From assembly GCA_036521995.1 (NCBI GenBank), contig DATDGR010000344.1, positions 1 through 21,989 on the forward strand: a stretch of 21,989 nucleotides of DNA, written 5' to 3'. The notes beneath the pieces were generated by a model. It was not told the DNA's origin and searched no databases. It saw only the letters and a program-made list of their open reading frames with translations. The stretch's first letter is position 1, and every line of letters starts with the position of its first letter. This stretch comes from Gp13-AA77 sp036521995 (GTDB lineage Bacteria; Acidobacteriota; Terriglobia; UBA7540). The translations under genes and the position numbers were made by a program. Of the stretch, positions 1 to 6,748 are shown piece by piece.

Positions 1-214
1 CGTCGAGGTAGCGCGAGCTGGGCTGGAAGCCGGGAGCCTTGCGCAGGTCGATCCAGCGCCGGCGAGCCTTGGCCACGTTGCGCCGGCTGGCCTCGATTCG
101 GGCGGGGCTGGCGGGACGCCTGGGACGCGGCTCGGCCGGACTGGCCTCGGCCGGCTGGGGTTCGCAACTCGCAGTCAGGAGCTCGGCACTCGCGGTCTGA
201 GGCTCGGCGCTCAT
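1..214 (-). CDS. Hypothetical protein, N-terminal part, cut by the window edge
   Basis: An open frame with no stop starts at ATG 214 and runs off the left edge after 71 codons. The first about 35 residues are rich in Ala, Pro, Glu and Ser. A seven-residue unit repeats there (EPQTASA then ELLTASC), which matches a 21-bp imperfect tandem repeat in the DNA. The rest is basic (RIEASRRNVAKARRRW) and looks helical. There is a GGGGGAA stretch upstream, but its spacing to the ATG is long, so the start is uncertain. I do not recognise the family. Basic segments of the form ASRxNxxKAR are, to my memory, common in short Acidobacteriota hypothetical proteins. The gene lies 253 bp downstream of the oxidase gene on the same strand. 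Confidence 0.45.
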   Translation of the reverse strand, partial: MSAEPQTASAELLTASCEPQPAEASPAEPRPRRPASPARIEASRRNVAKARRRWIDLRKAPGFQPSSRYLD

Positions 215-467
215 GATCGTCTCACATTCCCCCACTGTGGCAGGTGGAAATAGGACGGTGGCGAAAAGGGAGACCGGTAAGAGGAAAAAGTTGGCCGGTT
301 AGTTTGTGGGGATTAGGCTGTTGAAAAGGCGTGGGCGCAGCGCCAGGGCGAGATCAGCGGGCAAATTCTTTACACCGTCAAAAAGGGCACCGACGCCTGC
401 GAAGAACCCACGGCGAGAAAGAGGCTCGGCGTGGCTACCACCACCTCGACCGGCCTTGGCGGGGCGG

Positions 468-2030
468 TCAGTTGACCAGCACAAACGGCATGACGGCCGG
501 GACGCCGCTCGAGTTCAGGATGTCCAGCATGTAGTATCCCGGCGGCGCGTAATTCCCCGATGAAGGCGCGGTGGCGGAGATTCGGCCACTGCCGATTTTG
601 AACGTCAAGTCCACGAAGCGCTCGTCAAAGCGGGTGGCGTGGGTGGTGGAGGCCACCTTGATCAAGGCCACGCGGGTGATGGTGGCTGCGTCCGGCGTGG
701 TGATTACAAACTTCTGATTGTAGGTCACGCTGGTTGGGGCCGAAGTGATGGTAGGCCGGGTTCCATTCGACAGGTAGGGCGGGCTGAAGACCTCCAAGGT
801 GCGGGCCATGGGCCCCGAGTCCGACCCTGCCGAGAGCACGCGGCCATCCGGAAGTAACAGAGCCGTTGAGTGATAGGTCCGCTGAGCCTCCTGGGGGCTG
901 TACAGGGTCCAGGTATTCGCGGTGGGATTGTAATCCTCCGGTTCGTACACCGGATTGGTATAGCGTCCGCCCCCCGTGCCTCCTCCGACCGCCAGCACAG
1001 TGCCGTCCGGCAGCAACACCAGGTTTTCGTTCTGCCTCGGTTCGTTCATCGAGGCCACGTAGCTCCAGACGGGGGTAGGCTTTGAGAAATCAATCTCTTC
1101 CACGGTGTTGGTGGCATTTCCGGCCTGGCTTTCGTCCGGATCACCGCCCACCTGCATAACCTTCTGGAGCCCGGGGAGCAAGACCATAGCGCCGTAAATA
1201 CGCTGGCCAAAGTTCAACGTGGGCCCGTTCACCCAGGAGTTCGTGGCCGGAGTGAAGACCATCGATTGGGCGTACATCCCTCCCATGAAAACTTTGCCAC
1301 TGGGCATCAAAACCATGCGGGGATAGATGTAAGTGTTGGCGGTGCTCATGTCAGCCGAAGCCGGCAAGACGGTGAGGGTATTGGTTTCGTAGTTATACTC
1401 TTCCATCTCGTAGACGATGTCACCGTTATCGTCCTTCCCGGAGGCGATCAGAGTGGTGCCGTCCCCCAACTCAAGGTTGGTCGGGTACCAACGGTAATAG
1501 CTCATGGTGGGACCCTGGGTCCATCCGTTGGTGGTGGGATCATAGAGGAACGTCTGCGGAATACCGGCGTCGGCGTGAGGCTTGCTATCATCCCGGCCGC
1601 CTGTGATAAACAATTGACCGTTCGGCAGATAGGAGGTTCCGGAGCAGAAGATATCGTAGTTCTCGGTAAGATTGTTGGAGGTCACGGCATTCGTGGCAGG
1701 GTTCCAGAGGTTGGCGTGCGAGTTCGTGCCGGAGCCGAAAGGCACGTCGGAGTACCACAGTAGCACCTGCCCGCTGGTGAGCAAGGCGGCGTGAATGGCG
1801 GAGACGCTGAGACTCACCGGTGCAGCCCACGAGCCCAAATTCTGGAGCGGCCTCGGGTTGGGCTGGACAACTCCCTTTTCGCCGGCCACAACCGCCGGCA
1901 CGCCGCGAGCAAGCCTCGGCAGCAAACCTGTTGAAAGCAAGGCCACCGTTGCCACCGTGATCAAGAGTGATAAGCGCCAAGTGAACCCGCGCGACAGCGC
2001 TCTTCGGACAGCTCGCCCCGGTTTCCTCAT
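468..2030 (-). CDS. Secreted kelch-fold copper-radical oxidase (galactose oxidase / glyoxal oxidase-like, DUF1929 C-terminus)
   Basis: This encodes 520 residues. The start ATG at 2030 is preceded by AGAGGGACC, a good ribosome binding site; a frame extending to 2123 is judged too long. Residues 1-50 are a basic N-region plus a hydrophobic signal peptide or anchor (about 18-37). Kelch-type blades follow, seen as repeated LPDG or LPNG with GG turns at about 135, 243, 340 and 394. The last about 100 residues match the DUF1929 early-set domain. Residues that align with the copper/radical site of galactose oxidase are present: Cys129 in DIFCSG (cross-linked Cys), Tyr182 in RWYPT (its Tyr partner), Tyr386-His387 in RTYHST, and His464 in THATRFDER. 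The family oxidises primary alcohols or aldehydes and makes H2O2. The substrate cannot be read from sequence. It has its own candidate promoter and is a plausible substrate of the neighbouring secretion machine (inference). Confidence 0.88.
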   Translation of the reverse strand: MRKPGRAVRRALSRGFTWRLSLLITVATVALLSTGLLPRLARGVPAVVAGEKGVVQPNPRPLQNLGSWAAPVSLSVSAIHAALLTSGQVLLWYSDVPFGSGTNSHANLWNPATNAVTSNNLTENYDIFCSGTSYLPNGQLFITGGRDDSKPHADAGIPQTFLYDPTTNGWTQGPTMSYYRWYPTNLELGDGTTLIASGKDDNGDIVYEMEEYNYETNTLTVLPASADMSTANTYIYPRMVLMPSGKVFMGGMYAQSMVFTPATNSWVNGPTLNFGQRIYGAMVLLPGLQKVMQVGGDPDESQAGNATNTVEEIDFSKPTPVWSYVASMNEPRQNENLVLLPDGTVLAVGGGTGGGRYTNPVYEPEDYNPTANTWTLYSPQEAQRTYHSTALLLPDGRVLSAGSDSGPMARTLEVFSPPYLSNGTRPTITSAPTSVTYNQKFVITTPDAATITRVALIKVASTTHATRFDERFVDLTFKIGSGRISATAPSSGNYAPPGYYMLDILNSSGVPAVMPFVLVN

Positions 2031-2107
2031 ATAGGTCCCTCTCACTATTAAGTCTGAGAACGCGGAAGTTGCAGAGCCGTCGCAGCCCTCCCTGCAACGA
2101 CCTGCCT

Positions 2108-2137
2108 TACATATCAGCACCACCGGTCGCCTGTCAA
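2108..2137 (-). promoter_or_regulatory. Candidate sigma-70 promoter of the oxidase gene
   Basis: On the minus strand, a perfect -35 box TTGACA (2132-2137) is followed after 18 bp by TATGTA (2108-2113), a weak -10 match. Transcription would start near 2101, giving a leader of about 70 nt before ATG 2030. It lies between the end of the secretion block and the oxidase gene, so the oxidase can be transcribed alone. Confidence 0.4.
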
Positions 2138-2185
2138 GGACAATGCGCCCCTTTTCACTAAGTCTGTATGCCTTTCTATTTGAAA

Positions 2186-2212
2186 CCGGCGGGCAACAGT
2201 GACCTCCGCCGG
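2186..2212 (-). terminator. Candidate stem-loop terminator at the end of the secretion block
   Basis: A perfect 7-bp inverted repeat, CCGGCGG and CCGCCGG, flanks a 13-nt loop. It starts 19 bp beyond the stop codon of the last pseudopilin gene. On the minus strand it is followed by TTTCAAAT, only a three-base T-run, so it would be a weak intrinsic terminator. Together with the promoter at 2108-2137 it suggests a transcription-unit boundary here. Confidence 0.35.
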
Positions 2213-2230
2213 GGCGGCGATCTCACGAAT

Positions 2231-3736
2231 TCAGCGCTGCGATTGAGGTGGCTCGGGCTGCGGAGGTTCGGGCGGGTTCGAACTGTCGGGCGGACTACCG
2301 TCGGGCTCCGGGACGGGCTGTTCAACCGGCTGGTCCGGCGGCACAGCCTGGTCGGGCGGAATCTCGGGCTGGTTAGGCTGACCACCCTGCGGACCAACGG
2401 TCTGGCCGCTTTGCGGATTCCCGGCCTGGCCGGGTGCTGCTCCACCTGTGCTCTGCCCTTGGCCTTGGCCCTGCCCTTGACCTTGGCCCGGCCCAGCCGT
2501 ATTGGTGGGATTCTGGGGAACACCGGATCCAAGCCCCTGCTGATTGAAGCCCACGCCCAGGAACTCCCATTCGCTGTAGTGGTTATGCTTGTTCCAAGTG
2601 CGGAGCGAGGCCGCATCGTTGCAGCTCGCAACGCCCGCAATGGCGAGGCCCTGGACCCCGCCTGTCGCTGCAAAGGGACCTGAGGAGGTCAAAGAGGCGG
2701 ATGCGGAGGAAGAAGACGAGGACGATGAAAAGGATGACGAGAAAGATGACGAGCTTGAAGCTGTTGAGGTTGAAGAAGATGAAGGAGAACCTTGGGCGGC
2801 GGCCGTCTGGTTGCTACCGCCTGTGCAATCGGGGGATTGCTTCGGCTTGCCATTCTCATCGACGGGCCGCCCGGGGGCGGAAGAGTTCGTCGGCGGAGTG
2901 ACGCCCCCCGGCGTGGAGGTGCCGGAAGGGTTCGACGCACTGGAGCCCCAAAGGCTGGAGCTGGAGGTGTCTGAAAGGCTGAACCCTCCGCCAGACGAGG
3001 TTCCGAAGCCGCCACCGGACTGACCAGTCCCTCCGAAGCCTGATCCGGCCCCTGCCATGCCAGAGCCGGACTGCCCAAAGGAGGCAAAGGCGTCCTGAGA
3101 TGACGCTCCGCCTGAACTGCTTGTGCCGTTTGAGCTTCCCGAGAAGCCGAAACCGCTGCTTCCGCCAAAGCTGCCGCTTCCACCAAAGCTGTTCGAGCCG
3201 GCTGAGGCGGAGTTTCCGGGGCCTGACGTACCCCCGAAAATGCTCGAATTGCCGCTCTGGCCGTTGGTACCGCTGGAGTTGTTGGCGTTATTCGGATTGA
3301 ATGGCGAACTCCCCTGCTGAGGACCTTGCGTCCAGGAGTCGATCAATGCGCCGTTCCCGGTAACGTGAACAAAGCGCCACTTACCGCCCGGCGTCATGGG
3401 ATCGGGCCATGGCTTGCGCAAGAAGCTGAGGTTATTAGTGTGTAGCAACTCCTTGACCGAGTTCGGGTAGCGGTTGAAGTGCTGCTGGAAAAGGAAAATG
3501 GCGCGGGCGTACTGGTTGCCACGGAAGATCAGCTCCTCCTCGCGTTCGCGGCGCGCTTCATGGGTGACACTAGGCAGAACCAGGAGCAGCCCGATGGCCA
3601 GCACGGTCACCGCGATCATGAGCAGGATCATGGTGAAGCCGTCCGAGCGCGTGCCAGAGACGCGGGCGATGTCCAAACGCGGAGACCTGCTATTCCGCCG
3701 GATAAGGAAGCTGGACGATCTGATGGTAAGTCTCAT
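2231..3736 (-). CDS. Pseudopilin-like type II secretion protein with a long low-complexity insert and tail
   Basis: This encodes 501 residues from ATG 3736, which overlaps the preceding gene by 47 bp. A TTG at 3676, 13 nt after that gene's stop, would give a more usual prepilin leader of about 13 residues. The prepilin motif is SDG|FTMILLM, with cleavage after Gly33, followed by a hydrophobic helix to about residue 57. The conserved pilin Glu5 is Leu here. Residues 58-137 look like a pilin helix and a short fold. Residues 140-358 are almost only Ser, Gly, Asn and Thr, including a Ser-rich run at 318-350. A folded piece returns at 360-396 (GLAIAGVAS, HYSEWEFLGVG), then GQ repeats at 415-428 and a Pro/Glu/Gln tail to the end. 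In relatives I recall, the fold segments are close together, so residues 140-358 read as an insert. It is the last gene of the block and probably a minor or tip pseudopilin. Confidence 0.75.
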   Translation of the reverse strand: MRLTIRSSSFLIRRNSRSPRLDIARVSGTRSDGFTMILLMIAVTVLAIGLLLVLPSVTHEARREREEELIFRGNQYARAIFLFQQHFNRYPNSVKELLHTNNLSFLRKPWPDPMTPGGKWRFVHVTGNGALIDSWTQGPQQGSSPFNPNNANNSSGTNGQSGNSSIFGGTSGPGNSASAGSNSFGGSGSFGGSSGFGFSGSSNGTSSSGGASSQDAFASFGQSGSGMAGAGSGFGGTGQSGGGFGTSSGGGFSLSDTSSSSLWGSSASNPSGTSTPGGVTPPTNSSAPGRPVDENGKPKQSPDCTGGSNQTAAAQGSPSSSSTSTASSSSSFSSSFSSSSSSSSASASLTSSGPFAATGGVQGLAIAGVASCNDAASLRTWNKHNHYSEWEFLGVGFNQQGLGSGVPQNPTNTAGPGQGQGQGQGQGQSTGGAAPGQAGNPQSGQTVGPQGGQPNQPEIPPDQAVPPDQPVEQPVPEPDGSPPDSSNPPEPPQPEPPQSQR

Positions 3737-4262
3737 CTTGAACTTCCACCGCGGTGTCGGTGATCCTTAGCACCTTGAAGCGTTGCCCGAACTCCTGGCC
3801 TTCGTGCACGATGTAGGTGTCCTGGTCGTCGCTCAAGTAAGCCGCCCGCTGGCCCTTGCTATCCTGCTGATAACCCATCGCCTTGAAAGGCACCGGCGGT
3901 GGCGGCGCCGGAGGAGGAGGAGCGGGATGCTGCTCACGTTCCTCGGCCTCATGCTGAGCTTGGACCTGCGCCGGCGTGGGTGCAAACTCGAAGGGATTCC
4001 GCGCCAGGTCAGGCATGGAGCGGCTGTTGAGCTGCTTGAGGACGTCGAGTTGCAGCACGGCGTCATTGGAGGCGCCCTCGGACCGCGTCTTCACACTTGG
4101 GTCGTGAACCGAAGCCGCGGCGACGGACGGTGCGGGGGCCAGGGCGGAGCCGCCGCCAAGCCCGCTCCACACCGAAGTGCCGATCTTTGCCAATGCCACC
4201 GCCGACACCAGCAGCAGCACAATCGTGGTCAGGCGGCGTTGAGTTGTCTTACCTATGGACAT
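3690..4262 (-). CDS. GspC/PilP-like inner-membrane secretion protein
   Basis: This encodes 190 residues from ATG 4262. GAGGA lies 10 nt upstream; a TTG at 4268 would add two residues but lies too near that site. A single membrane helix sits near the N-terminus (about 11-28), then an Ala/Ser-rich linker, a short segment with NPFEF, a charged helix, a Pro-rich linker (about 113-126), and a small beta-rich C-terminal domain (about 127-190, with FKAMGYQQD, YIVHEGQEF, VLRITDTAVEV). That plan, an N-terminal anchor plus a flexible linker and a periplasmic homology-region domain, is that of GspC and PilP. These proteins link the inner-membrane assembly to the secretin. The assignment rests on architecture and position after the PilO-like gene, not on a strong motif. 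Confidence 0.65.
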   Translation of the reverse strand: MSIGKTTQRRLTTIVLLLVSAVALAKIGTSVWSGLGGGSALAPAPSVAAASVHDPSVKTRSEGASNDAVLQLDVLKQLNSRSMPDLARNPFEFAPTPAQVQAQHEAEEREQHPAPPPPAPPPPVPFKAMGYQQDSKGQRAAYLSDDQDTYIVHEGQEFGQRFKVLRITDTAVEVQDETYHQIVQLPYPAE

Positions 4263-4279
4263 CGGCAACGCGTCCTCAG

Positions 4280-4834
4280 TCAGGGCGCTACGTAAAGCTC
4301 AGCCAGGAGACGAAGGGCCAGCCCGCCGTTCTCTCCAGGCTGAAAGATAATACCGCGCACCAGCAGGAAATTGTCCGTCGTTTCGATCGAATGCATAAAC
4401 CGAAGCAGGCTCTCGAAAGGGCCCTCAACGTTCACCATAATCCCCAGGCGCTCCAGCGGCTCTTTGGCGTTGGGGTCGAGTCGGTAGGCCACCTGTTTCA
4501 GTTCCACACCGGAATCCTGTGTGAGCTTGTGGACCAGGCCCGCAGCGCGCGAATAGCTCCGCCGCCGCGGGGGCACGTGGTCAGTCAGGAACTGCTTCAT
4601 CTCCCGGTCGGTTGCCGGAAGGGTTTCAAGCTCCCCTTGAAGCTTCGTAACGCGACCCTCCGACAGCCTCACTTGCCGCCGGACCTCAGTAAATCTTTCC
4701 TGCTCGCTCTGCACAGTGTTCTGCAGGGGACGTGCCACGGCCAGATAGACCACCAGATCGATCGCCGCCAGGCCCAGGGCGGCAGCTTCAAGGATGCGGT
4801 ATAGCGTCTTGCGTCTTAACCTTGGCATGGTCAC
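4280..4834 (-). CDS. PilO-like inner-membrane alignment protein
   Basis: This encodes 184 residues. The start is either GTG 4834, which overlaps the stop of the PilN-like gene by 4 bp (GTGA), or ATG 4828 two codons later. A short basic N-terminus and one membrane helix (about 13-34) are followed by a coiled-coil (about 40-70, with VRRQVRLSEGRVTKLQGEL). A ferredoxin-like periplasmic domain follows (about 90-184, including the typical FESLLRFMHSIE helix and LVRGI strand). This is the PilO/GspM plan; PilO pairs with PilN to connect the cytoplasmic ATPase to the periplasm. Translational coupling with the PilN-like gene supports the pairing. Confidence 0.8.
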   Translation of the reverse strand: MTMPRLRRKTLYRILEAAALGLAAIDLVVYLAVARPLQNTVQSEQERFTEVRRQVRLSEGRVTKLQGELETLPATDREMKQFLTDHVPPRRRSYSRAAGLVHKLTQDSGVELKQVAYRLDPNAKEPLERLGIMVNVEGPFESLLRFMHSIETTDNFLLVRGIIFQPGENGGLALRLLAELYVAP

Positions 4835-5559
4835 TTTGGCTTAGTGCGCTGGGAAACCGCGCCCGGCGCCGCCGGACTTACTGGACCTTTGTTAGCCATT
4901 CCCGAGGAGGTTGCCTTTTTCCCGTCCGCTGGCCCCTTACCCGACGTCTTCGGGGAATGGTCTTGCCTCGGCAGCTCCTGCGCCGGCACTTGCGCACGGC
5001 CTCCAACATAGCGTGCGGTACAACCAATGCTCACCGGAGCGCCGTTACCCTTCTCTTCGAAGCCTTGACTCGTGACGGTTACATCCCTGAAATCGGCAGA
5101 ATCCTCAAGGTTGGAGAGAAAAGTCTCGACCGGCCCTTCGCTGGCTCCTTCGACGCTGAACCGAACCACGGGGTCGCCCGCGGCGTCCGGCAGGCCTAGG
5201 CCCGTGAGGCGAACTTCGGGCGGTAGCAGGCCCGTCACTTTCAAGGCCAGTTCTGAAAATGAGAGCCGCCGCTGGTCGATGAGATAGTTTACGTACTGCA
5301 CCTCGTGCAGCAGTGCCTGGTTCTCAGGCTGATCCAACCTTAGCTTCAGGCCGTTCTCGAGCACCGCCAGTTCATTTCTGCGTCCCTCTTCACGTTCCAC
5401 CGCCTGGTGGGCGGAACGGTATTCGATCCAGTTTGTTCTTATCGAAATCGACATGCGAAAAAGCGCTACCAATGAAACCAGAAACAACGGCAGAGACCAA
5501 GCCAGCAGGTGACGCTGGCGAAAGCCCTGGGCGAGCGAAAGATTAAGTTCGACTTTCAT
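4831..5559 (-). CDS. PilN-like inner-membrane assembly protein
   Basis: This encodes 242 residues from ATG 5559, with no clear ribosome binding site. It begins with the short motif MKVELNLSLA, similar to the INLLP-type cytoplasmic tail by which PilN binds PilM. One membrane helix (about 18-38) and a coiled-coil (45-75) come next. Then there is a periplasmic domain (about 95-185) with LPPEVRLTGLGL and VETFLSNLEDSADFRDV, both characteristic of PilN. The last about 55 residues are Lys/Pro/Ser/Gly-rich and look disordered, an extension that ordinary PilN proteins lack. It follows the PilM-like gene by 78 bp and overlaps the PilO-like gene, giving the usual M-N-O order. Confidence 0.82.
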   Translation of the reverse strand: MKVELNLSLAQGFRQRHLLAWSLPLFLVSLVALFRMSISIRTNWIEYRSAHQAVEREEGRRNELAVLENGLKLRLDQPENQALLHEVQYVNYLIDQRRLSFSELALKVTGLLPPEVRLTGLGLPDAAGDPVVRFSVEGASEGPVETFLSNLEDSADFRDVTVTSQGFEEKGNGAPVSIGCTARYVGGRAQVPAQELPRQDHSPKTSGKGPADGKKATSSGMANKGPVSPAAPGAVSQRTKPK

Positions 5560-5637
5560 TTTTTGACCGCTATCCCAACAGATCGGTCACTCTTGGTCTC
5601 TCAACAGATTGCTTGTCTCGTTTCTTGGGTGATCATG

Positions 5638-6633
5638 TCAATTGTTCGCCACCAGGCCCGCCAGTGTGGCTCCGTAGCGCAGGAACAGCGACCTTTCCTC
5701 AACCGCCAGTAGTTCGGCTACGTCCGTTCTGGGTTCAAGCGGTTGGACTTCCCGGCCGAGCGCCCGGCCAAGCTCATCGATCCAGTGGTGTGTGGCCGGA
5801 GGGCGGGCGCAGAACCACAAGCGCGCCAGAGGCAGATTGAGGCGATCCTCCGTGGAAGCCACCACGCGCGCCGCCTCTGCAGCCACCTGCCTGAACATCT
5901 CCTCCAGATCCAGGCCTCCGAAATCACGCGTTCGCCAGAAACGGAGACGCTGACCCTGAACCACGGCGTAGGTAGCCGAATTCGAATAGACGTGCACGAG
6001 GAGCTGCCCGCCTTCTCGCTCTGCCGAAAGGAGGGGCAACAAGGCTATGGTCGCGGGCACAATCAGCGCGCTGGAGCGATTGATCGCCTCCACCAGCTCC
6101 TCAAACTCGGACACCACCGAGGACCGCGCCGCCACCATCGTGACCTCCCGCTGGGGTTCCGCAGCGGTGGACGGCAGTCGGGTAGATTGATGCGCAATAC
6201 GCGCTTCTTCCGGGGCAAAAGGCAGATTCTCCCGCATGCGCCATCCCATCAGAGCCACGGCTTCGCGCTGATTCGAGGGCAATGTCTCGAAAGGAAAAAC
6301 GCCTACGCGGGCGATCAGATCAGGCACCACGAGGCCGACGCGAGGCTGTCCGTTGCCGACCGCCAAGGCGGTCTGCTCGAGCACGGCGGTCAAACTCGAT
6401 CCGTTCATCACCACCGGGCCGCCCGGTGACGCCGACAGTATTCCAGGCTCAAGTGGCCGCACCGCCAGGCGCCCAAACTTCGGCTGACTGCCCCCGTCAG
6501 CCTTCCCAGTTAGCCGTGCGCCCATCAAGAAGTCCGGCTGGATCTCGAAGAGCACGGTCGGCAACGTGAACGCCGCCGTGCCGGTCCAGGTGACCCGGTT
6601 CCAGAGTTCGTGCAATTCGTGTTTCCAGTCCAT
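5638..6633 (-). CDS. Divergent PilM-like cytoplasmic protein
   Basis: This encodes 331 residues from ATG 6633. A TTG at 6666 would add 11 residues; neither start has a good ribosome binding site. The sequence is soluble with no signal peptide or membrane helix. Overall it follows PilM, an actin/FtsA-like protein that binds the tail of PilN. Seen are FEIQPDFLMGARL at the N-terminal strand, LVVPDLIARVGVFPFETLP, ALMGWRMRENLPF, VVSEFEELVEAI and the FGGLDLEE segment. The nucleotide-binding motifs look lost: the usual IDIG-type first strand is FEIQPD, and the second phosphate loop, normally LVDIG, reads LVHVY at 202-206. It may thus be a non-ATP-binding scaffold. Its place between the ATPase gene and the PilN-like gene fits PilM. 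Confidence 0.78.
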   Translation of the reverse strand: MDWKHELHELWNRVTWTGTAAFTLPTVLFEIQPDFLMGARLTGKADGGSQPKFGRLAVRPLEPGILSASPGGPVVMNGSSLTAVLEQTALAVGNGQPRVGLVVPDLIARVGVFPFETLPSNQREAVALMGWRMRENLPFAPEEARIAHQSTRLPSTAAEPQREVTMVAARSSVVSEFEELVEAINRSSALIVPATIALLPLLSAEREGGQLLVHVYSNSATYAVVQGQRLRFWRTRDFGGLDLEEMFRQVAAEAARVVASTEDRLNLPLARLWFCARPPATHHWIDELGRALGREVQPLEPRTDVAELLAVEERSLFLRYGATLAGLVANN

Positions 6634-6706
6634 ACCAAAGCGGTTGTGTTTAATGGTCAGCGGCAATCACAAGTTCTTCAGCATCCACTGCGCGCCTCGG
6701 GTGCAA

Positions 6707-6748
6707 CTAACCACCAACGACTGACCACTAGCCACTCTCCTTCTACCC
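6707..6748. repeat. Tandem degenerate heptamer array
   Basis: On the plus strand there are six adjacent 7-mers in exact register: CTAACCA, CCAACGA, CTGACCA, CTAGCCA, CTCTCCT, TCTACCC. The shared pattern is roughly CTnnCCA. The array fills the gap between the PilM-like gene and the GspE-type gene, and its last unit contains the GspE stop codon. It resembles the short tandemly repeated repetitive (STRR) sequences known from cyanobacteria; function unknown. Confidence 0.55.

Noticed and set aside
468..2123. Longer start of the oxidase gene at 2123
   Set aside because: The added 31 residues precede the signal peptide and contain three Cys and charged residues, while ATG 2030 has a good ribosome binding site directly upstream.
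2589..3023. Plus-strand frame encoding a very acidic 144-residue protein
   Set aside because: The Asp/Glu runs are the complement of the Ser-rich tract of the pseudopilin on the other strand; no independent start signal.
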